A stretch of 64,000 nt of DNA from Diaporthe sp. PMI_573 (Eukaryota; Ascomycota; Sordariomycetes; Diaporthales; Diaporthaceae). The notes under the pieces were generated by a model. It was not told the origin of the DNA and searched no databases. It saw only the letters and a program-made list of their open reading frames with translations. The position numbers were made by a program, and so were the translations under genes. The stretch spans positions 496,001 to 560,000 of the forward strand of contig JAJTUP010000005.1 of NCBI GenBank assembly GCA_021399435.1, given 5' to 3'. Positions 34,700-46,086 of this stretch are shown here, piece by piece. Each line of letters opens with the position of its first letter. The first letter of the stretch is position 1.

Positions 34700-34954
34700 G
34701 TGCTCTTAAGCTCTCTGGACCACCTAGTTCCCAGTGCTCAAGATCCACTCGACAATCCATTGAACATTGACCAGGTCCAAAACCTTCTGGCAATATTTGA
34801 TCAGTGGTTCGGCGAGAATAGGCTTTACTCCTTATCCTTAGCCACCGGGGTTGTGTATCGCAAAGTCATGTTCAAACAGCATGGCAACTGTGTTCTTTAT
34901 TATCGTGGAAGCAACCTGCCCTTGAAGGAGCAAGAAGCAAATAGACTGAGATAG
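34700..34954 (+). CDS. hypothetical fragment
   Basis: 84-residue frame with protein-like composition: acidic start, then FDQWFGENRLYSLSLATGVVYRKVMF. It matches no family I know. A frame at 34185-34397 (ending LVKDVGGNR) may be another piece of the same gene, but no splice path joins them convincingly. It lies in a repeat-rich region, so it may be a relic. Confidence 0.25.
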   Translation: MLLSSLDHLVPSAQDPLDNPLNIDQVQNLLAIFDQWFGENRLYSLSLATGVVYRKVMFKQHGNCVLYYRGSNLPLKEQEANRLR

Positions 34955-35234
34955 CTGGGGCAGCTAGAGTCTATGATGGTGGTAATGTATGTGGTCTTAT
35001 GTACCATCTTATTAACGTTATGTATATAAATAAATAATAATATTACTATATTTATAATATTCAAAATTGAAGTCTATAAAGCTTACAGCGGTAATATTCC
35101 TGGAGACTATTACTCCAACTAAGCTTGGAGGTTGAATTAAAAATAGAATTGCTCCTCGACGACCAGAAGGCGAAGCTAGTATCCAGACGCTTCATGCCCA
35201 TATCCGACACCACGCTGCCAGGGGCTGGACATAG

Positions 35235-37421
35235 TCAGAACAGATGCATTGGGTTCATGCAGAACAAGGAAAGAACACACCTTGAGTTGTTTTGCGATCG
35301 ATAGCTGGGCCCAGTTGTACCAATCGTGGCTGGGGAACCTCTGCGAGGTGTAAGCGTCGACTCGGAATTGTAGCGAGCACCATTCTGGCTGTCGGCTGGG
35401 AAGAGCGGCACGGAGGGGTCCACGGGCGACCGCGGCTGATTGTTGTCTGAAGAAGGAGACAAAGGGGAGTAGTGGTCAGTCTGGAACTTGGGCGACATGG
35501 GCCGGCCAAGATTGACGGGATCGAGCTCGTCACCCCGGGCAGTCGCGGCCAAAGTATCCAACTCATATGTCCTGTCAACCTGAGTTCGAGACTTCATAAG
35601 TGAGACACGATCATCGTCCATTAACCGGTACCTATTATCGGGGTTCTTGCGGCATAAGAAAAGAATGCTCGAGGCGATAATCATGATCAAGAGGACCAAA
35701 GAGAAGGCGGCATTGGCAATAAAAAGAACGACACCAGCCACACCCGCAATAACAGCCGGAGTGCCAAATAAATCGGTAAATATAAGGAGAAAGATGGCGT
35801 TGAGGGCATTCATAACAGATATAGCGATGTTGAAAGAGTTGGTGCTTTTATCCATCCATGGCCGGAGAATGCTGGCTGAGGCAAGGGCAGCAATCTCAAT
35901 GAGGATGAAGGCGATAGCTTGAACAGCCCCTACGTGCTGACCGAAGGCGACAAACGCCCCCTTGACGATGGTATATGCGAGTACGGGCAAGATATAGTAG
36001 GATGCCGAAGCTCGGAACTGGGTATAGAGAAACCCCCACCTGCCGAGGAATTGGGGGTCTGAGAATAGAAGATGGGCAGGGTTTTGGTGGGTAGCCATAG
36101 AGTGGCGCGCTATGCTGATGATTTTGAAGGCGGCCCATCCAAGTGTAGCAAACACACTGCAGAAGCAGAAGACAGCGAGGACAACTTCGGCAGGCGAATC
36201 CACCTGAGTGAGCTCCCACAGAGAGAAGATGGTCAGGGGGAGGAAAGCAATCAGAGTCACACGCAACAATATGCCCTTCAAAGTATTCAGCCAGCTGCTG
36301 CATAAATCTAGGGCTCGTTCGCTCTCTGTCCACTTCTGCTTGATACCCAACTGGAGAATAGCCGTGGCGGCCGCGGCAGCGATGATGATGAATGCGGCCA
36401 GGCAGTAGAAAAAGGCGAGACTGGTCATGAAGACGTTTGTCGACTCGATCTTGGCACGGAAAGCCGCTCGCTGGATGCCGTAGACGACGTAGGAGCCGGT
36501 GCCAAGGTGGAGATTCGCTCGCTTCGTGATGGCGGAATCGAATGCTCCCTCGGCCGAGCCCAGCGATCGCTTTTGGACCTGGACAGAAGTTCTGGTGAGG
36601 TAATCAAGGAGAGTCGCGGGCTCGCCGCCAGTAGCGCGCTGGTACCAGGTAAAGACCCTCTGCATCCACCCGATCCGGATAATGCCTAAAGACCACATGA
36701 AGTCTTGGGTCCACGCTTGAACAATAGGGGGCATGTGCACCCCGGTGAGGCCGATGATAGCCAGGGACTGAAAATAGCCGAGCAGAGACAGAGTATTGGC
36801 TGCTAGGTGGGCAGCAGCGTTGCTATGGCCCAGGCCAGATATGACAGCCGCAGCAAGTAGGCCCAGACCGATAATGATGCTGGTCACCCACTTTACAGCA
36901 AGCCGATCAACTGTCTTGCCATTGGAGAAGTCGACCTCGACGCAGGCGACGCTCTCGCGAGTGTCGGTCTTGTTGATAAAGACTCGGGCACTGGCGTCTA
37001 GGTCTGGGATAGTATAGGCAACGTCGGGGATGTTCTTGGTGGCGGCCGCGGCGACGGGGACGTTGAACTCCTGGGTTATCTTGCCAGAGATCATGGGGCA
37101 GAGACCACGCATCTTGAGTTCACACGGATCGATAGTCGTGCGGATGGCTGGGTAGCCATAGACCCTCAGGGTGACGTCGAAGAATATGCTTCCCTCAACG
37201 GAGGAGACGGCGGCCATGTCGACAGTGACAGACTCGTTGCCCGGGGTGAAGACGGCGTTGAACAGGCTAGCGGAGAAGCCCGAGTCTGCCTGGCAGGCAT
37301 TCAGGGACGTGGCTCGGAGCATATTGTCGGCAGATGCTGTTGAGAATAGCACGAGGAGCGAGGACAAGAAGAGAAGAGGGCGTGGGACTGCGAGCGGCGG
37401 ACGCATCTTGGGGCGCGACAT
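35235..37421 (-). CDS. TRP/flavin-carrier-like (FLC/Pkd2 type) membrane protein
   Basis: 728 residues in one frame. A signal peptide (about 1-31) is followed by an extracellular ML-like domain (about 32-175) with paired Cys (NACQADSG, DPCELKMRGLCP). Then come about nine membrane spans: WVTSIIIGLGLLAAAVISG, FMTSLAFFYCLAAFIIIAAAAATAILQL, VTLIAFLPLTIFSLW, and several to about 610. The Ser/Pro-rich tail is cytoplasmic. This is the fungal TRP-like family (ML-like plus TRP domain) that includes FLC flavin carriers and Pkd2. Members act in ER, vacuole or plasma membrane in calcium and cell-wall homeostasis. The last 10-15 residues may be intron read-through (a GTGTGT donor after NNS), so the true C-terminus may differ. 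It shares a 787-bp divergent promoter region with the kexin gene. Confidence 0.85.
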   Translation of the reverse strand: MSRPKMRPPLAVPRPLLFLSSLLVLFSTASADNMLRATSLNACQADSGFSASLFNAVFTPGNESVTVDMAAVSSVEGSIFFDVTLRVYGYPAIRTTIDPCELKMRGLCPMISGKITQEFNVPVAAAATKNIPDVAYTIPDLDASARVFINKTDTRESVACVEVDFSNGKTVDRLAVKWVTSIIIGLGLLAAAVISGLGHSNAAAHLAANTLSLLGYFQSLAIIGLTGVHMPPIVQAWTQDFMWSLGIIRIGWMQRVFTWYQRATGGEPATLLDYLTRTSVQVQKRSLGSAEGAFDSAITKRANLHLGTGSYVVYGIQRAAFRAKIESTNVFMTSLAFFYCLAAFIIIAAAAATAILQLGIKQKWTESERALDLCSSWLNTLKGILLRVTLIAFLPLTIFSLWELTQVDSPAEVVLAVFCFCSVFATLGWAAFKIISIARHSMATHQNPAHLLFSDPQFLGRWGFLYTQFRASASYYILPVLAYTIVKGAFVAFGQHVGAVQAIAFILIEIAALASASILRPWMDKSTNSFNIAISVMNALNAIFLLIFTDLFGTPAVIAGVAGVVLFIANAAFSLVLLIMIIASSILFLCRKNPDNRYRLMDDDRVSLMKSRTQVDRTYELDTLAATARGDELDPVNLGRPMSPKFQTDHYSPLSPSSDNNQPRSPVDPSVPLFPADSQNGARYNSESTLTPRRGSPATIGTTGPSYRSQNNSRCVLSLFCMNPMHLF

Positions 37422-38208
37422 GGCTTCGGGGAGGGACGAATCGAGCGGGCAACAGATATGAAAAAATGTGAGGCGAAAAGAAGGATGGGTGACCTGATGA
37501 TGGCTTCGTGAGGGTGGCTAGAAACCGGAGAAAATGGGCAACTCCCAGATGATGGTGGAAAGAGAATAAGAAACATTCTGCGGAATAAGTTGATTTTTTG
37601 GGGGATGAAGCCTGTGCGATTCATCCTGTCGAATCTGGACTACGGTCCCCGGGCTGGTTCGTATTGATCATTTCCCAGGAGCAGACGCGATGGACGATGA
37701 GACAGGTCGCTCGTCGCCGCCTTCACCTCACAGCCACCTTGCGTTGGGGTCTACTGGTAGTTAGAACTGCGGACGAGGCATCACCCTCGGTGCTCGGGTC
37801 TTGGCGAGTTCTCCATCATTCAGCTCTAGCCTCTAGTCCTAGTGACGCCAAGTTCGTGTAGATATCTAGTACACAGACCTAAACAGTTGGCAATGTCCTG
37901 AAACATGCTGGGCTGTGCCAGCCTGCAGAGCTCGAACCCCCAAATTCTCGGATTGCAGATTCGTCGCCGACTGTCGTCCCTGTCCGTCCCTCCGAGCAAA
38001 CGTCACGTTTCCACGTGCGACAGCCGGCAGCGGCTCGGCTCTGACCTTCCGTGCTCTGGCGACACACAATCTTTCCAAATTTCCTTTACGCAGTCCAGTC
38101 CTCTTTCGACCTTTGACCTGGCAACTCTTTTCCTCTTCTTCTGCCGACTAAAGCGGCGGAAACTATCAAGTCGCAGAACAACCAACACTCCCCCCCCGAA
38201 CTCCCGCC
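37422..38208. promoter_or_regulatory. divergent promoter, TRP-like and kexin genes
   Basis: 787 bp between two start codons on opposite strands. A pyrimidine-rich stretch at about 38098-38150 precedes the kexin start, as is common near fungal transcription starts. No other sites identified. Confidence 0.5.
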
Positions 38209-40664
38209 ATGTACCTGCTCCCGATTCTTAACCTCGTGGCCCTTTTCGCCGTTGCGGCCGGTTTCAAATCCCCATCCAGGGACCACAGCACTCATGATTA
38301 TTACGTCCTCGAGCTCGGCGTCGCCACATCTGCCGATCATGTGGCGTCACGGCTGGGCATGACTTACGAAGGCCAGCTTGGTGAGCTGGATGGCCACCAC
38401 GTCTTCTCCTGCCACAAATCCCCAGACGACATTGTCAAACCGTTGTTGAGAGGCCGGAAGAGAGGCAAGCGAGACTCTGCGCACCCAGACATTCTCGACG
38501 GCGTCTATTTAGCCAAGAAGTTGGTGCTCCGACAGCCATGGGAAAAGAGAACGATTCCCCCGCCGCCACGGCTCCCTGTCTCTGCTCGAGCGCCCAAAGA
38601 AGATGCCCCTGACGAGAGACTCATCACGCAGCGGGATGATCTCGTGCGTGCTCTAGACATCCACGACCCAATCTTTAACGAGCAGTGGCATTTGCTTAAT
38701 GTCCGTCAGATAGGCCATGACATCAACGTCACCGCGGTCTGGTTGCAGGGCATCACGGGCGCCAATGCTACAGTCGCCATCGTGGACGACGGCTTGGACA
38801 TGGATAGCGACGACCTGAGACCCAATTACTATGCGGCCGGCTCGTTCGATTTCAACGACCGCCGGGCTGACCCTCGACCGGTCCTCAGCAACGATAACCA
38901 CGGCACTCGATGCGCCGGAGAAGTCTCTGCCGCAAGGAACAAGGCCTGTGGCATCGGCGTGGCTTACGACTCCAACATCTCTGGTATCCGCATCCTGAGT
39001 AAGCTGATATCAGAGGCCGACGAGGCCGAGGCTATGATCTACGACTACCAGCATAACGACATCTACTCTTGTTCTTGGGGGCCACTCGACAATGGGCGAA
39101 CCATGGAAGGCCCCGATATCCTGATCAGGCGGGCCATGCTCAAGGGCATCCAGCATGGCCGAGGAGGCCGAGGCTCGGTCTATGTGTTTGCCAGCGGGAA
39201 TGGTGCCGCTAGCGATGATAACTGCAACTTTGACGGGTACGCCAACTCCATCTACAGCATCACGATTGGCGCGATTGATCGAACAGGCCATCACCCGGCC
39301 TACTCGGAAGCTTGCTCTGCCCTTTTGACAGTGACCTACAGCAGCGGCAGCGGAGATGCCATTGTAGGTTTCTTACTTGCCAGTTTGCCTTCATCACTGC
39401 GCGTTTATGGGGCTAATGATGGCGTATTAGCATACCACTGACGTGGGTCGAGATAAATGCTACGAAGGACACTCGGGGACCTCGGCCGCTGCTCCTCTGG
39501 CCGCGGGTGTGTATGCCCTTGCTCTCCAAGTTCGCCCCGATCTGTCCTGGAGAGATCTGCAGTGGCTCAGTGTGACCACTGCTGTGCCTGTTAACGAAGA
39601 CGACGGCGATTGGCAGCCGACCAAGATTGGGAAAAAGTTCAGCCATACTTTTGGATACGGCAAGATAGACTCGTATGCTCTGGTTGAAGCTGCCAAGGAC
39701 TGGCACAATCGCAAGCCCCAATCCTGGTACTTCACACCCAAGATCAACATCGGCCAACCTATCCCGCAGGGCCAAAGCGGCCTGTCTGTGAGTTTTGCCG
39801 TTGGGGCGGACGAGCTCAAGGGAGCCAATCTGGAGCGAGTCGAACATGTCGCCGTCACCGTGAATGTGAAGCACACGCGCAGGGGGGACTTGAGCGTAGA
39901 CCTGATCAGCCCAGAAGGTATTGTCAGCCACATGGCAACTGCTCGCAGGCTTGATGAAGCGGTGGCAGGCTACGAAAACTGGACTTTCATGAGTGTCGCC
40001 CACTGGTGAGCAAATATCTCTGGCCGCCCCATCATCATCATTTCAAGTATACGACAGCTCGCTAACACGGGCCTCCAGGGGTGAGTCAGGCATAGGGAAG
40101 TGGACGATAAGCATCAAGGATGCAAGAGAAAACGAGCACAGTGGAACCTTTGTCGACTGGCGTCTCCAGCTCTGGGGAGAATGCATTTATCCAGAACATG
40201 CGACACTCCTGACCATGCCGTCGGAAGAAGAAGAAGACGACGACGACGATGATGACGCAGTTATGGCTCCCACAGCACATGCCACCGACATGAATATCAT
40301 CCTCTCCTCAACGGCGACGTCACTCCACACAGGACGCCCGGCTAAAATAGAGCCAACCAAATCTGACTCGGTAGAGCCGACGGGGGCGACACAAGTAATG
40401 GAGAACTCAGAGTCCCAGTTCGCCAATATCTCTGGATCTTTGCATTTATGGCTGGCTCTCGTCCTTAGCCTCATAATGTGCGCCGGCGTAGGGGCCTGGC
40501 TCTGGGTACCTCGGTGCTGGAGGTGGCGCGCCACATCTCGGGATGACTACGAGTTTCAGACGCTCCATGAGAGTGACGGTGAGGAGTTAGTAGGCGAAGA
40601 CATGGCCGATCCAGGTTCCGATACCAGCGATGACGATATAGAAGTCCCAGTAGCTATCAGGTAG
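38209..40664 (+). CDS. kex2: kexin-type proprotein convertase
   Basis: Three exons: 38209-39363, 39431-40005, 40079-40664, giving 771 residues. A signal peptide is followed by a pro-region with dibasic sites (RKRGKRD near 87, WEKR near 113). The subtilase domain has Asp194 in VDDG, His231 in NHGTRCAGE, an oxyanion Asn in the SGNGAASDDNC region and Ser403 in GHSGTSAAAP. The P-domain (about 480-620) follows, with RRGDLSVDLISP and GTFVDWRLQLWGE. A Ser/Thr- and acid-rich stem, a membrane span (WLALVLSLIMCAGVGAWLW) and an acidic tail complete the protein. Kexin cleaves after Lys-Arg in the late Golgi to mature secreted proteins and pheromones. All catalytic residues are intact. Kex2 is usually single-copy in ascomycetes, so this is likely the housekeeping copy. 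Confidence 0.93.
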
Positions 40665-40782
40665 TTGAATTAAAGCCAACCGCGTCACTGTGATAGCATG
40701 ACGGACAGAGACTGCGGTGAGCAATTGAGATCCTCCCTTGGAAGGAAGGGCGCATTCTGTGGGATAGCTTGAATATGCATTA
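40665..40782. other. 3' flank of kexin gene
   Basis: Short spacer between the kexin stop and the left end of the pogo element. Nothing seen. Confidence 0.5.
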
Positions 40783-42938
40783 ACCATACCCCACCCCGAT
40801 GGGACAGCCATTTACACACAAACACTACCAACTTCACTTACACATTTTACGCTTAATATTGAAGTTATTTGCATACCAATTGCACCATTCGATAGATAAT
40901 TGCATTATGTTTATTTTTTCATGTCTCGGATTTATGGCCAGGCCTTACGGCTGAGGCCTAGCCTGGGATAAGTCCCTGAAACGCGAAAATTTTCCTCCAT
41001 CATGAACTCTGTCGCTCTAAATATTTGTTGTTTTCACCACCAACGCCAAAATGCGAAGCTATTCAGAAGACTCTGTGCTTAGTGCTTACATTGAAGTTAC
41101 AGATAACGGCATGTCTGTACGCAAAGCCGCCGAGAAATATGGCGTACCCAAGAGTACGCTTTCCAATCGGCTGAAAGGCATACGGTCGATTAGGGAGGCC
41201 AACCTGCACCAACAACGACTATGTCCGGTCCAAGAGACAAGGCTAGTGACTTGTATCCTTCGTCAGGAGGCTCTGGGATATGCACCTTCATATTCGCAGG
41301 TGCGTAGTGTTGTTGCGGCCTTGTTAAAATCTATGGGTGATAATAAGCCGTTGGGAAAGAATTGGATTGATGGCTTTAAACGTCGCAACCCTTCCATCAA
41401 GGCCAAAATAGGTCGTAGAATGGAGGCATCTAGATTCAACGGCTTTACTCCTAAAGCGATAAATTGGTATTTTAACATTCGAGAAAAGGAGCATGGCTGG
41501 GTTAAGCCAGAACTCACCCACAACGTCGACGAAGGCGGTATTATGGCAAGCTTTGGTAGCATCCTCAGCCATATGTGTTACGTCACGAAGCTGAACGTTA
41601 TAGGACTCGATGGGCTTGTTCTGGGTAGCTCAGCGACTAAGAGGGCTTATCTCAAGAGCGATCAAGGCCGTGGTTGGACGACTTTCATTGAGGCTATATC
41701 AGCGACCGGAGAACTCCTTGATCCCGCCATAATATTCAAGGGAAAGGACCTCCAAGCTCAGTGGTTTCTTGAGGAGTTCAAAAGCATCGCGAATTGGCAT
41801 TATATATGCTCTGACAACGGTTGGACCGATAATGATATAGGAGTAAGGTGGCTAAATGACGTCTACCTACCCCAAACAACACCACTCCTTTCCGACGAGT
41901 CAGATACGCGGTTGCTGATATTGGACGGCCATAAAAGTCATACCTCTGTAAGTCCTAGCCTTATCTTGAGGTTTCTCGCTTTACGGAATCGTTGGGGATG
42001 GCCAAGTGACCGATTTTGTTGTGTAGGACGAGTTCATGACTACGTGCTTTTGCAATAACGTTTACTTGTGCTTCCTGCCAGCGCACACCTCCCATGGCCT
42101 CCAGCCTCTCGACAACGGTGTTTTAAATGCTTCTAAGGTTGCATATCGAAAGGAGCTAGCTAAATTGAGTGCTCTAACGGACTCGACTCCAGTGGATAAG
42201 ATTAACTTCATACGTTGTTATGCTAAGGCTAGAAAGGAAGGCATGACTAAAAAGAACATTCAATCATCCTGGAGGGTCACGGGGAACTGGCCCATCAACC
42301 GTAATAAGGCTCTAACCTACCCAGAAGTTCAGCGGGATAGGGTACGGACCCCAGAGGTCAGTCTGCCCACCTCTGATCCCCTGACTCCAAGCACCAGTCG
42401 GCAACTCCACCGGTTGGCTAGACCTGACCCTTCGAGCCTTAATCAGACGTTCCAGAAGATATCTAGAGCCTTCCAGCGTAAGGAGATCGAGTTGGTGTTG
42501 AAGGACCAAAGAATTCAACAACTGGAGGCTGTTCTGGACCGTTTGAAGCCCAAGAAGCGAAAGAAGGTCCCCAATCCTAACAAGAGGTTTATGCAACTCT
42601 CTGATATACTGGGAAGCGATAGAAGCCTCAAATAAATCGATCTCGATACATTAGAAGAAATTGTGGTTGCACTAAGTGACCTTGAAGAGGAGGAGGAAGA
42701 GGAGGCCGAAGAGGCTGAGGATTCACCCGATTCCACGCCAGTGCATACTCGCTCAGGGCGCCGAATTCGAAAACCGGCAGCTCTGCGAGATTAAGCAGTG
42801 AAATCATCACCGAATTGTATTTTTTCTATAATTCAATGGGCTCGAATAGCCTGAATATCGTCGTTAGAGTTTGTATGATGGAAGCCCATTTTGGCTGTCC
42901 CATCGGGGGGTGTGTCCCAGCGGGGGGTGGGGTATGGT
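40783..42938 (+). mobile_element. pogo/Fot-type DNA transposon, near complete
   Basis: Left end 40783-40812 begins ACCATACCCCACCCCGATGGGACAGCC. The right end (42891-42938) reads GGCTGTCCCATCGGGG, then a short duplicated GTCCCAGCGGGGGG, then TGGGGTATGGT, the reverse complement of the left end. A TA sits at the boundary on each side. About 2.16 kb, with a transposase between. The right end looks internally duplicated by about 14 bp. Confidence 0.85.
41051..42635 (+). pseudogene. pogo/Fot-type transposase
   Basis: Two exons, 41051-41947 and 42027-42635, give 501 residues. The N-terminus is an HTH of psq/CENP-B type (VRKAAEKYGVPKSTLSNRL). The DDE core follows: VDEGG at the first Asp, SDNGWTDND, LILDGHKSH at the second Asp, then PAHTSHGLQPLDNGV. 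The C-terminus has a coiled basic segment (KKRKKVPNPNKR). A TAA stop at 42633-42635 cuts the protein. In the same frame a further Glu-rich, then RSGRRIRKP-type tail runs on to about 42795, so the ancestral protein was about 55 residues longer. CAA to TAA in a CpA context would explain the stop. The core is otherwise intact, so activity cannot be excluded. Other copies elsewhere could supply transposase. Confidence 0.85.
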
Positions 42939-43163
42939 AAGAAGTGTGTGTGTTATTTGCCTAGAAGGCGCGGCTTGAAACAGGGCGCTTACGTCATACA
43001 TACTCGCTGCTTCAGCCACTCACGAACTACTTCGCCACCCCCTGGCCTGAAACCTTCACAACGCCAACTTTTGCAACGCTTGCCTGGCCTGAAACCTTCA
43101 CAACGCCAACTTTTGCAACGCTTGTATGGCTGACGTAGCTAAAAAACAACCAACAAGGCAAAC
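42939..43163. other. upstream region of the regulator gene
   Basis: Short region, with the perfect 42-bp tandem duplication at 43041-43124 immediately before the regulator start. Confidence 0.6.
43041..43124 (+). repeat. perfect 42-bp tandem duplication
   Basis: Two adjacent, identical 42-bp units (43041-43082 and 43083-43124) starting CCTGGCCTGAAACC and ending CAACGCTTG. They lie 40-123 bp before the regulator's start codon, so the second unit could duplicate a promoter or 5'-leader element. No divergence, so the duplication is recent. Confidence 0.95.
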
Positions 43164-45953
43164 ATGTATGTCGCCAGAAGCAACAAATCATGCGATCAGT
43201 GCCGTAATCGCAAGGTCCGCTGCCTCGGTAGGTGGAACACTTCTTTTCGCACCAGCATTCTTTTTGTCCGTTGTGATATCACCTGTCTCTACACTACACT
43301 ACGTTGTGCAGGAGCCCGACAGGCTACAGCTGACTCGATGCAGTGCCGCCGACTCCCCTCGGCACCCAGGCGGTTTGTTATCGCTGCACGGTAAGGCCTC
43401 GCCCAGCAGAAGGAGGACAGCACGTGCGAATCTTGATGCTAACCTCCCTTTTCCCCTTTCATATGCCCAGAAACGCCAGGAAGCCTGCCACTTCAGCAAT
43501 GTGCAACGCAGGTTCCGCTCAAGGGCGCCACCCTCACCCAGCTCTCCCGTCGTGGAGCCAACATGTACAAACGGGCCTGATGCGTCACACCAGGACGTGG
43601 TGAACGCGCAGGGGCGGGTTGCAAGGTGCTTCATCGACGACCTCATGCAAAGTCCCTCTCCCAACGCAATCCTCTATGATGAGTTCTCTGTCTTCAAAGT
43701 TTGTCGTGTTCATCCCCGTACAGCCTGGGCTATATTTACTGACTCGGGCTGCAGATCCATGATCAACGCGGTATGGTCACATCTTTATGGCCCTCTCTCT
43801 CCCACTTGCATGCGTCACTTCTCCCGCAGCACACTGACATTCACTTAGTGCCTAGCTCCGGCTTGGCCTTCTTCTCCCAACGCAAGATCGATTCCTTGAC
43901 TAAACGACTCGGCAACCCCAGGCTAAGACAGCTGGTGGATTCAATTGAGGATCTAGTGCGAAGTAGGCTCTCAGATCAGGTCAAGGTCGATCCATGGCGC
44001 AGCAGGTACCGGGCGCTGGAGCCGGTTCACATCTCCAAGGACGAGGCGCAGGATTTCATTCGACGTGAGCTCAACCCCCCCGAAGGAGATGTTGTCCGCA
44101 TAGCACTGAACACGAAAAACAAAGAATACTTCGCATGTGTCCATCCCGTGTTTCCGTTTCTGGACCAGGCAGAGTTCCGCCAGCGAGCACTTGATACGAG
44201 CCTGCCGAAGGTCTCGGACGCTGATCGTCAGTACACCGCATTGTATCACGCGGTTCTCGCTCTTGGATGTCAACAGAGTGGAGGTGGCTCCTTCGACGCT
44301 GGGAAAGGGAAAGCTTGGGAGCTGTTTCGGATGGCTATCAGTCATGTTACTGATGTTCATTGCATGGGAGATTCTCTCATGACCCTGCAGGTTCATGCAC
44401 ATGGCTAAAAACTAGGAAAACCGAACAAGATGGGCTAACATAATTTCTAGGCTCTTACTGCAATGGTATGCGTTCTTCGTCAACGGTCCCGTGGTGTCTT
44501 CTTGCCAGCACTTACACTAACGACTCCACAATCAAGGCCATCTTCACTATGAATACAGCTAGCATGCAGATGGATCAAAGTCTGCTAGCTGAGGTGACCC
44601 GTATGGCGCTTGCCCTTCGCTATCACAAGTCGTTGGCGCTGGGCGCAAATCCTGCAACCTGCCAGAGAACATTTTGGGTCGTCTACCATTTGGAGAAGCA
44701 ATACAGCTTCCAGTCTAGGCGCAGCTCGGTGTGTGTCCGACAATCCAGGGGGTGGGAAGGGGGGGCCATCAGAAATGAACATTTTTTGGCTAATTATCTG
44801 TCGCCAACCTAGGCTATTGCAGACTATGACATCGGGTCCCCGATCCCATCTGTTCCGGATGCGCAGTTTGGAGACTACAACTGGTTCTGGTCGTCCATTC
44901 GCTTGTCTCGCTTGCTATCCATCGCCTACGAATCTGTGTTCTCGACAACTGCCTCTACACGCTCCGCAGCATCCCAACTCGCTGCCGTAGGCCAAGTTCG
45001 AGACCTGTTGGAAAAGTGGAGGCAGTCTATTCCCGAAGATTTCAGGCCCGGCGAACCGCTCCGGAGGGTGCGATTCACTGACGACAAGACCAAGCAGGTG
45101 GCTCTACTTACGCATTGTTACCATCATCACCTGACGATAGCCCTGGAGCGGGCAGTCATTTTCCTCGACGAGGATGGCGAGGCGCGGAACGCAAGCAGCC
45201 GTAACCTGCTGTATGCCGCCAGGGCCATCATCGAACTGACTCTCTACATCGATGTTGAGCCACACACGCCAATCTAGTGAGCATCTCTCTGAGCATTGCC
45301 CCCCCCCCGGGGGGGGGGAGAGTCGCATCCAGATCCAGATCCAGAGAGAGAGACCTGACTAGTCATAAATCTAGTATCCTGGGCATACTGCCGTCGTCGG
45401 CATTGTTCATTCTGTTCGACTTTGTCATCCACAACCCGTCGCACCCCGCTACTCGCGGGAATCTCACCTTGCTCGACATTGCCTCTGGCCACTTCAGCAT
45501 TCTCGAGCACGCGTCTTCCGGGTCTCTTCCGGGCAACTGCTTATCCGAATTTGCTCACATCGCTAGGCAGTACGTGCAAGACTTCTCATCACGGCCAGGC
45601 GAGGCTTCAAGGGATCCTGCTGTTGCTGCAGGCGAAGACAGGCAGCCCGGAATTCACAGCGGTACGAGCCAGGGTACTTCACATTCCGGCTCCAAAGAAA
45701 ATAGACAGGTACGCTTTCTGTCTGCCCATTTCAAAGAAAGGATCGAAGGTTGAATTGAAGAGTAAATCAGGAGCTACCCTCAAATGAGCCCAACATGACG
45801 TCGGCTCAGACTGGTGTTGACGGTGTGGATGACTGGAATACTTTGGAGTCTTTGTATTATCCCGCCACGGACGACTTTTTAGATTGGATGGATATGCAGA
45901 GCATAAGTGAGACTGAAGTCAGGATGTTATTTAGCTCAGCGTTTTCCTCGTAG
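43164..45953 (+). CDS. Zn2Cys6 transcription factor, zinc cluster disrupted
   Basis: Ten exons were read: 43164-43227, 43312-43390, 43471-43698, 43755-43770, 43849-44391 (approx.), 44451-44465, 44537-44728, 44813-45276, 45375-45708, 45771-45953. Exons 4 and 6 are only 16 and 15 nt. The start gives the first half of a binuclear cluster (SCDQCRNRKVRC). The second half should lie in exon 2. There the frame needed for exon 1 (ADSMQCRRL) and the frame needed for exon 3 (GTQAVCYRCT, then KRQEAC) differ, so no continuous frame gives all six Cys. The rest is a fungal_trans-type regulatory domain (PSSGLAFFSQRKIDSLTKRLGN, CVHPVFPFLDQAEF, ATCQRTFWVVYHLEKQ). It ends DDFLDWMDM. This class binds CGG-type DNA motifs. 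The damage may be real or a sequencing error. Confidence 0.7.
45301..45320 (+). repeat. poly-C/poly-G tract in intron
   Basis: A run of about 10 C followed by about 10 G inside the eighth intron of the regulator gene. It can fold into a tight hairpin and is prone to sequencing error. Confidence 0.8.
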
Positions 45954-46086
45954 GGAGTAGAAAATATCTCTGCTACGCTAATAAAAAGGCAAGGGAAAAG
46001 GTTTCTATAACTTATATTACGGCCTGCGTGATATAAGCGCCTAACCTTATATAGGACTTATAGAAAGCTTATTTAATTATACTAGC

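Larger units (their letters stand above)
32328..35234. other. repeat-rich, AT-biased segment
   Basis: 2.9 kb without a supported gene. It holds the second copy of the 30361 repeat (32777-32816), two hairpin modules at 33586-33611 and 33918-33952, and very AT-rich DNA at about 34100-34260 and 35000-35110. Open frames at 34185-34397 and 34700-34954 have protein-like composition but match nothing I know. Confidence 0.6.
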
